Positions 58,790 to 64,000 of a stretch of 64,000 nucleotides of DNA are shown here, in pieces. Origin of the DNA: Limnoperna fortunei (taxonomy: Eukaryota; Mollusca; Bivalvia; Mytilida; Modiolidae); assembly GCA_944474755.1 (NCBI GenBank), contig OX104115.1:72020993-72084992 (forward strand), read 5' to 3'. The notes under the pieces are model-generated. The model worked only from the letters and a program-made list of their open reading frames with translations. It did no database searches and had not been told where the DNA came from. The position numbers and the translations under genes were made by a program. Each line of letters begins with the position of its first letter. The first letter of the stretch is position 1.

Positions 58790-58938
58790 TTCAGTAACAA
58801 AATGCTCTTCATAAAATAAACGCCTCTGCCATTTTTAAAGCAAGGACGGTATTAACTAGTTTGGACCGTACAAGTATATATCATTTCAGTAACAAAATGC
58901 TCTTCATAAAATAAACGCCTCTGCCATTTTTAAAGCAA
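58790..58938 (+). repeat. Exact 54-bp direct repeat, period 95 bp
   Basis: TTCAGTAACAAAATGCTCTT and the following bases up to GCCATTTTTAAAGCAA occur at 58790-58843 and again at 58885-58938 without a difference by eye, implying a recent event. Confidence 0.9.
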
Positions 58939-58949
58939 AAAACTACATA

Positions 58950-61490
58950 TGGATTAAAATATTTCTTTATAACATTGTCTTAAGAAACAGTTTAATGCTT
59001 ATTAGCAATCTTCAAAGCATTATGCTTGTTCTGTCCAATAATAATAGTCGCCAAATGAAATAAGATCATGGTAAACATTCTGTTATCATTTTTGTTGTGG
59101 ACAAGGCATTATTCAGCATTATAATAATACATTTATTTTTATTTCAGTAATCACTTTTTTAGATGCGCTAAGCCGAAGGTCAAATGTTACTTCAAATAAT
59201 GAAACAGACTGCAACTTAAACATGAATACATATTTTGCAGCAAATATGTCTTCCTAGAACTCATTTTGGAAAGCTTTCATGGTAAGTACCTTACAAGTAG
59301 TACCTGTGGATTTACAAAATTGTAGTTTTTTCTGAAAGGGTGTAATTATCCCTTTAGATAATCAAATTTGTTAAGGTTTGTCGGCAAAGTAATTAATTTT
59401 GTTCAGCGTGACCTGGTTTTATGTGAACAATAGTATGTCCGATGATATCGCGCATGTGCATCCAAATCAATACGTGATTAAATTAAGAAAAGAGTTTTAT
59501 ATAAAACAATTCCAAATTTAACGGGATGAAACAGTTAAGTTTTAACAATAAAAAAAATCTTAACAGTCATTGATATACCCAAATTGACTGAAGATCGTGT
59601 ATTCAAGGTTACCCAGGTTAGCTTGTCATGATATCTAATAAATAATTAAGCTGCAGAATTAAACTGTTAGAAATGTTAAATGAAGAACACAATTAGTCCA
59701 GGGAAGGTTAAATTAATTACATTTTGAAAAATAATACCGTAAATTTGAAGATACGTAACATAGGCGGAATCACCGGACAGGCCATAACCTGTTCCTCGAC
59801 AGCAGTAATAAAATAACACATTTCGGATGGAGAAGATGAAAGTTGAATTATTAAGATAAATTACAGTTATGTTAAGCAATAAGTATGTTTTGCATGACTG
59901 CGAAAGTCCATCATTTTAATTAAATTTTAAGTAAAATTTAATCTATTTAGCCGTTACGAAGGATTGTCATTTTTTAAGAACGTATGTATGTTAAAAACTG
60001 TAACTATTGAAAATATTTTATCATCTTTCTTAGACACTGATATTGTTATGTATGAGAAAACGTTTCAAGTTAAAAAAAGTCTGTTCATTTGTACTCTGCT
60101 TTGATTTGATAGATAATAGAATGGGATTTATTTTGTTTGAATGTCTTTAATTTGCGAAAGTTACATTCAAACATAAAGCGGAATTCATCACCAATTGATC
60201 TTTACAATAACTGCAATCTCGGTTTTCTCTTAGAGTAGCTACCCATCTGCCTATTGCAACTGCAAACTTTATATTACAACATCTGAATTTTGTCATGATG
60301 ATTCCAGATGCTTAATTAGGTCTTATCAAATTTATTTCTAACATTAACTCATTTTTAAAGAAATCTCTTCGATAAGTGTTTATTTTTACGCGAACCAGCG
60401 TTAAATAAACTGATCACTAATAGTTTGTTTACATGTAATCATAGATTTAAGATAGGATCTATTGTGCGGAATCTGATCATCCAACATATAACTCAAGCCA
60501 CACTTATTCAAAATAATTTTTACATATGATATCCATTTACATTTCTGTGGATTGTCTCAAAAGGTTAACTAAGATATTGGTTGCAGTGAAAGGACTTTCA
60601 AAATACCGTGAACATGTTTATTCACGAAGTAATATTACTCATATGTTGATTGTTTTAAAAATTCTAAAGAACTTTTAAAGTTTAAAATCAAGATCGATAT
60701 CAATTTTATCTGTTACAACATTTTATATTTTAAACAATTTTTACCACATGGCCTCAAATCTCAAATGCCGTCTATAAAATAAACAAATTAGGTGTTCCCG
60801 TCCACATATGCCTACAAATATGCAGTTTTATGCTACAACAATAAAATTTAATTATTAAAATTTAAATTGATTTATCATAGTAGAAAGCGTTATTTATGGT
60901 GTGGGCTGAAGGGTGTGGTAGTAGTAATTTATTTGCACACGGCATTTAATTGAAATCCTTGTTTTCGTCTGTTCTCTTCTGCACACGGCACTTAATTGGC
61001 CCTGTTTAATGGTTTGCTTCTGGGCTTTCTTTTTCAACCTACAATTGAAGAGAGCAGACTTGCATTTTAGGATTGGTATAAGATTGCCAAATTAACTTAA
61101 TTTGCTGCAACTACACAAGTTTATCTTAGTTTAATTTTTTATTGTTACTTGAATTTGCGCAAGTGTTTCTTATTTTTACGAACGTATATCACGTACATTG
61201 TCGACTTTCTCAGTTTCTGGCTTGGAAGCATAAGACATTGTCGAATTTTGCAACACGTGGTGCACAACAACATTCAATACACGCTATATATTTATCCAGT
61301 TATCTACAAATGATTTATAATCGCTACAACAACAAACAGACAATGAAATAATTTTAAAAAAATCGCTATTGTCTGCTTTTTAATCTAAGTCGCATGTATG
61401 TTTGAAGCTCGGCCGTTTTCATATGTCAGAGGTACTATAGTATGATGTAGAAGGTTATTTCAGTTTTCAATGATTTTACTTTATTAGTTG
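58950..61490. other. AT-rich interval without recognised genes
   Basis: No exon-like frame, strong hairpin or known repeat was recognised. The word GCACACGGCA-TTAATTG occurs twice near 60937 and 60980 as a minor local duplication. Confidence 0.45.
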
Positions 61491-61599
61491 ATTGCATAAA
61501 AATAATTCTACTTGCATATATGATATTGTAGATATGTTACTTAATTTTGTGCTAATATTTATTAATTTTTGTGAATTAAGTTGTAGGTTTGCTGCATTT

Positions 61600-62475
61600 A
61601 CACTAGTAATATGGGCAAGACTATTTGCATGTCACAAAGTGATTCTAAATGTCCTAATGCAAGGAGAAGGAAAGGCTTGGCAATGCTTAGTTCTGAAATT
61701 CAACAGAGGAATGAGCAGGAGAAACACTAGTCTCCCAGTTTGGAAGTTGTGTAGTCACAGCCAGTTCATGTCCAACTGCAAATTATTCAGCCAATACTGA
61801 ATAATAGACCACAGAGCTCAGGTACAAGTAGCGACATACATATACCAGTTTCACTACAAATCAATAGGATAATGATGATTTGGCTATGCACATTTTACAA
61901 CAAACTAGACAAAAAATTACAAATGGTGACTATATTGATTTAGGTATTTTGTTAGAAAAATCAAATGTTGAAACTAGCAAGCAACTATCTTTAAATGACC
62001 AGGGTCAGTTAGTTTTGAAGGCAAGTTCAGTTAGACAAATAACAGATATCAACACCTAGTTAGATGCCATTTTAATTTTTGCCTGCTTTACACATATGTT
62101 CATCCAGAAAATACTCAAGGTATTTTTAAGTAAATGTACAACATTAAGCTTGGGGCTAGCTAGCCGTCTACATTAGGCTGGCGAGACTTTGATCAGCAAT
62201 TTAGGCTTAAAAAGGCAAACACCCTTGCTTTATCTTGGGGAACCATTGAAGAAGAGTTTTGGCTGCTTTATATGTGCCCATTAGCTCCCCTTGGCACAGG
62301 TAAAGGAAAACCGCCTCTAGTAAACACAATTTTGGTAAAAAATGTTATGATTACAATAACAAGAGCAGATGTGGTCGCGCCTTTTGTAACTTTCAGCACA
62401 TTTGCATGATATGTGAGGGGGAGCACCCAGCAGTGCGTTGTCCCCGGGCATCAGATTTTCGGTCAAACAAGTCAT
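61600..62475 (+). pseudogene. Gag-like region of a second DIRS-like element
   Basis: Frames carrying stops end in a cysteine/histidine cluster at about 62340-62470: KCYDYNNKSRCGRAFCNFQH, then CMICEGEHPAVRCP. This C-x7-C-x4-C-x3-H-x-C-x2-C-x4-H-x4-C arrangement is the CCCH/CCHC-like knuckle found before the RT in many bivalve DIRS-type elements. Upstream gag sequence is weakly recognisable. Confidence 0.55.
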
Positions 62476-62699
62476 GTTACAAACAAGATCAATGACAATT
62501 TCAAAAATAAATACACCACAAACAAGTAGCAATATATATGAACTTGGTAAAACCCCAATGAATTGTGAAATTTTAAGTCAGTTTATAATGAATTATCCAA
62601 AAAAGAGGATGCACAAATTTTGCTGTCTGGTTATAAATTTGGTTTTAAAATAAATTATGAAGGACCAAGGTTGCCAGTTGATCGTAAAAATTTTATTTC

Positions 62700-63434
62700 G
62701 GCTTATCAATATGAGATTGAAACCCATCAAACATTTTAAAAGGAAGTCAACATGGGGAGAATAGCAGGCCCATTTAATGAAAGACCGTTGCCAAATTTGA
62801 GGTTATCCCCTATAGGTGTTGTCAGGAAAAAAACCCCATCCACTGGTTGGAGGTTAATAATCATCTATTTCATCCTTAAGGGAAAAGTGTAAATGATGGC
62901 ATTGATCCAGTTTTTTCTAATGTACAGTATACATCTTTTGACAAAGTTTTGAATTCTGTGGCAAAGTTGGGAAAAATGCTCTAATGGCCAAGATGGACAT
63001 TTTATTAGCTTTTCGGATTCTAATTTTACATCCTAGTGGTTTTGAACTTTTTGGGTTCAAGTTTAAAGAACAATTTTATTTTGACAAGTGTATGCCAATG
63101 GGCTACTCTGCTTCATGTTCCCTTTTTGAAAGATGTGCCTCGTTTCTCGAGTGTGTTTTGCGCTCAGCCTCGGATAAAGGTGTAGTGGAACATTATTGAG
63201 ATGATTTTTTCATGGCAGGAAAAGCAGGTACTGGTGACTGCGCTGATTTAATGCTGAAATTTCAAAATATGTGTAAGTCGTTACAGGTACCTTTGGCGAA
63301 TGAGAAAACTGAAGGCTCAACACCTATTTTGGTATTTCTCGGGTTAGAAATTGATACTGTTAAGATGGTTATTCGTATCCCCCAGGAAAAACTTGGAGCG
63401 GACCAGACAAAAACTTCTGATGATTTTAAATAGA
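62700..63434 (+). pseudogene. Reverse transcriptase of the second DIRS-like element, interrupted
   Basis: Frames in sequence read GRIAGPFNERPLPNLRLSPI, GVVRKKTPSTGWRL, MAKMDILLAFRIL, GFKFKEQFYFDKCMPMGYSA, SCSLFERCASFLECV, then Y-stop-DDF, and finally VFLGLEIDTVKMVIRIP. The order and wording match DIRS/Ngaro-type RTs. A TGA at 63197-63199 occupies the x position of the YxDD catalytic motif, and other stops and frame changes occur upstream. Confidence 0.7.
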
Positions 63435-64000
63435 AAGAAGGTAACTCTAAATGAGCTTCAGTCTTTTGTAGGCTTGCTGAATTTGTGTGCTAAAGCAATA
63501 CCATCAGTAAGGGCTTTTAACAGACGTTTTTTTGATGCAATGTGTTGGGTTAAGAAAAAGAACCACTTTATTAGAGTTTCTCTGAACATGAAAGAGGACA
63601 TTAAAACATGGCTAAAGTTTTTAGAAAATTTTAATAGCAGTTGCCATTGTGTTAGTGACATTTGGTTTTCAAATGAAGAACTTGATCTGTTCGCAGATAG
63701 TGCAGGTAGTAAAAATCTGGGTTGCGGGGTTTACTTGGCCAATAAATGGACATATTTTCCCTGTCCAGAAAAATGGCAATCTAAAGAACTAATGAGATAC
63801 AATACGTTTTTAGAATTGGTCCCCATTATTTTGGCAATTCACTTTTTTAAACAACAGCTTTCTTGTATCAAGTTCAGATTTCACACAGACAATAAGGCAT
63901 TAGTAGCCATTATCAATAAAAAATCATCAAAATCTAAAAGAGTAATACAATTGATCAGACCTCTGGGCATTCTTACAATGTTAAATATAGAAGGCTCGGC
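63435..64000 (+). pseudogene. RNase H region of the DIRS-like element, cut by window end
   Basis: After a frame change a long open stretch encodes NELQSFVGLLNLCAKAIP (RT thumb/connection) and an RNase H domain. The latter has LFADSAG (first catalytic Asp at 63696-63698), RYNTFLELVPIILA (Glu) and FHTDNKALVAIINKK (Asp). The tyrosine recombinase expected downstream lies beyond base 64000. Confidence 0.7.

Overview
The window is eukaryotic, AT-rich and intron-rich, and most consistent with a bivalve mollusc, probably a mytilid mussel. Reasons: small exons with GT-AG introns in long repeat-filled introns; many copies of a tRNA-derived SINE whose head carries A- and B-box motifs; dispersed repeats sharing a CGCGCGTTT-type motif that I recall from mussel genomes; DIRS-like and Penelope-like retroelement relics; and innate-immunity style gene families. 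The species assignment is from memory, not from a search.

Three protein-coding genes can be reconstructed exon by exon with consistent splice phases. (1) + strand, 6977-21622: an 11-exon gene for a secreted protein of about 434 residues with a signal peptide, two Ly6/uPAR-type (LU) three-finger domains and a C-terminal fibrinogen-related domain (FReD). I do not know this architecture as a named family. (2) - strand, 37249-28057: a 10-exon gene for a RING-less, TRIM-like protein of about 517 residues with two B-boxes and a coiled coil. The coiled coil is extended by four tandemly duplicated 84-nt exons, each 28 residues (four heptads) and all in phase 2. (3) - strand, 47745-45791: a 3-exon gene for a secreted protein of 243 residues with a PAN/Apple-like domain followed by a farnesoic-acid-O-methyltransferase-like (Methyltransf_FA) domain, with a TATA box upstream. 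A decayed, internally deleted copy of its last exon lies near 24.5 kb.

Layout: 1-2.2 kb is a decayed DIRS-like element on the - strand. 2.5-6.9 kb holds SINEs and short tandem duplications. 7-21.7 kb is the LU-FReD gene, whose introns carry a Crypton-like N-terminal ORF, several strong hairpins, a 0.9-kb inverted-repeat element and a Penelope-like fragment. 21.9-26 kb holds nested repeats and the pseudogene relic. 26-37.3 kb is the B-box gene. 38-45.7 kb is mostly featureless AT-rich sequence with relics. 45.8-47.8 kb is the PAN/FA gene. 51-56 kb is a diverged segmental tandem duplication. 57.1-58.1 kb is a degenerate satellite of about 60-bp units. 61.5-64 kb is a second DIRS-like element on the + strand, with a stop inside its RT catalytic motif, running off the window end.

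The LU-FReD, PAN/FA and B-box genes all resemble lectin-like, recognition or TRIM-type families that are expanded in bivalves. Nothing in the sequence shows that they work together.
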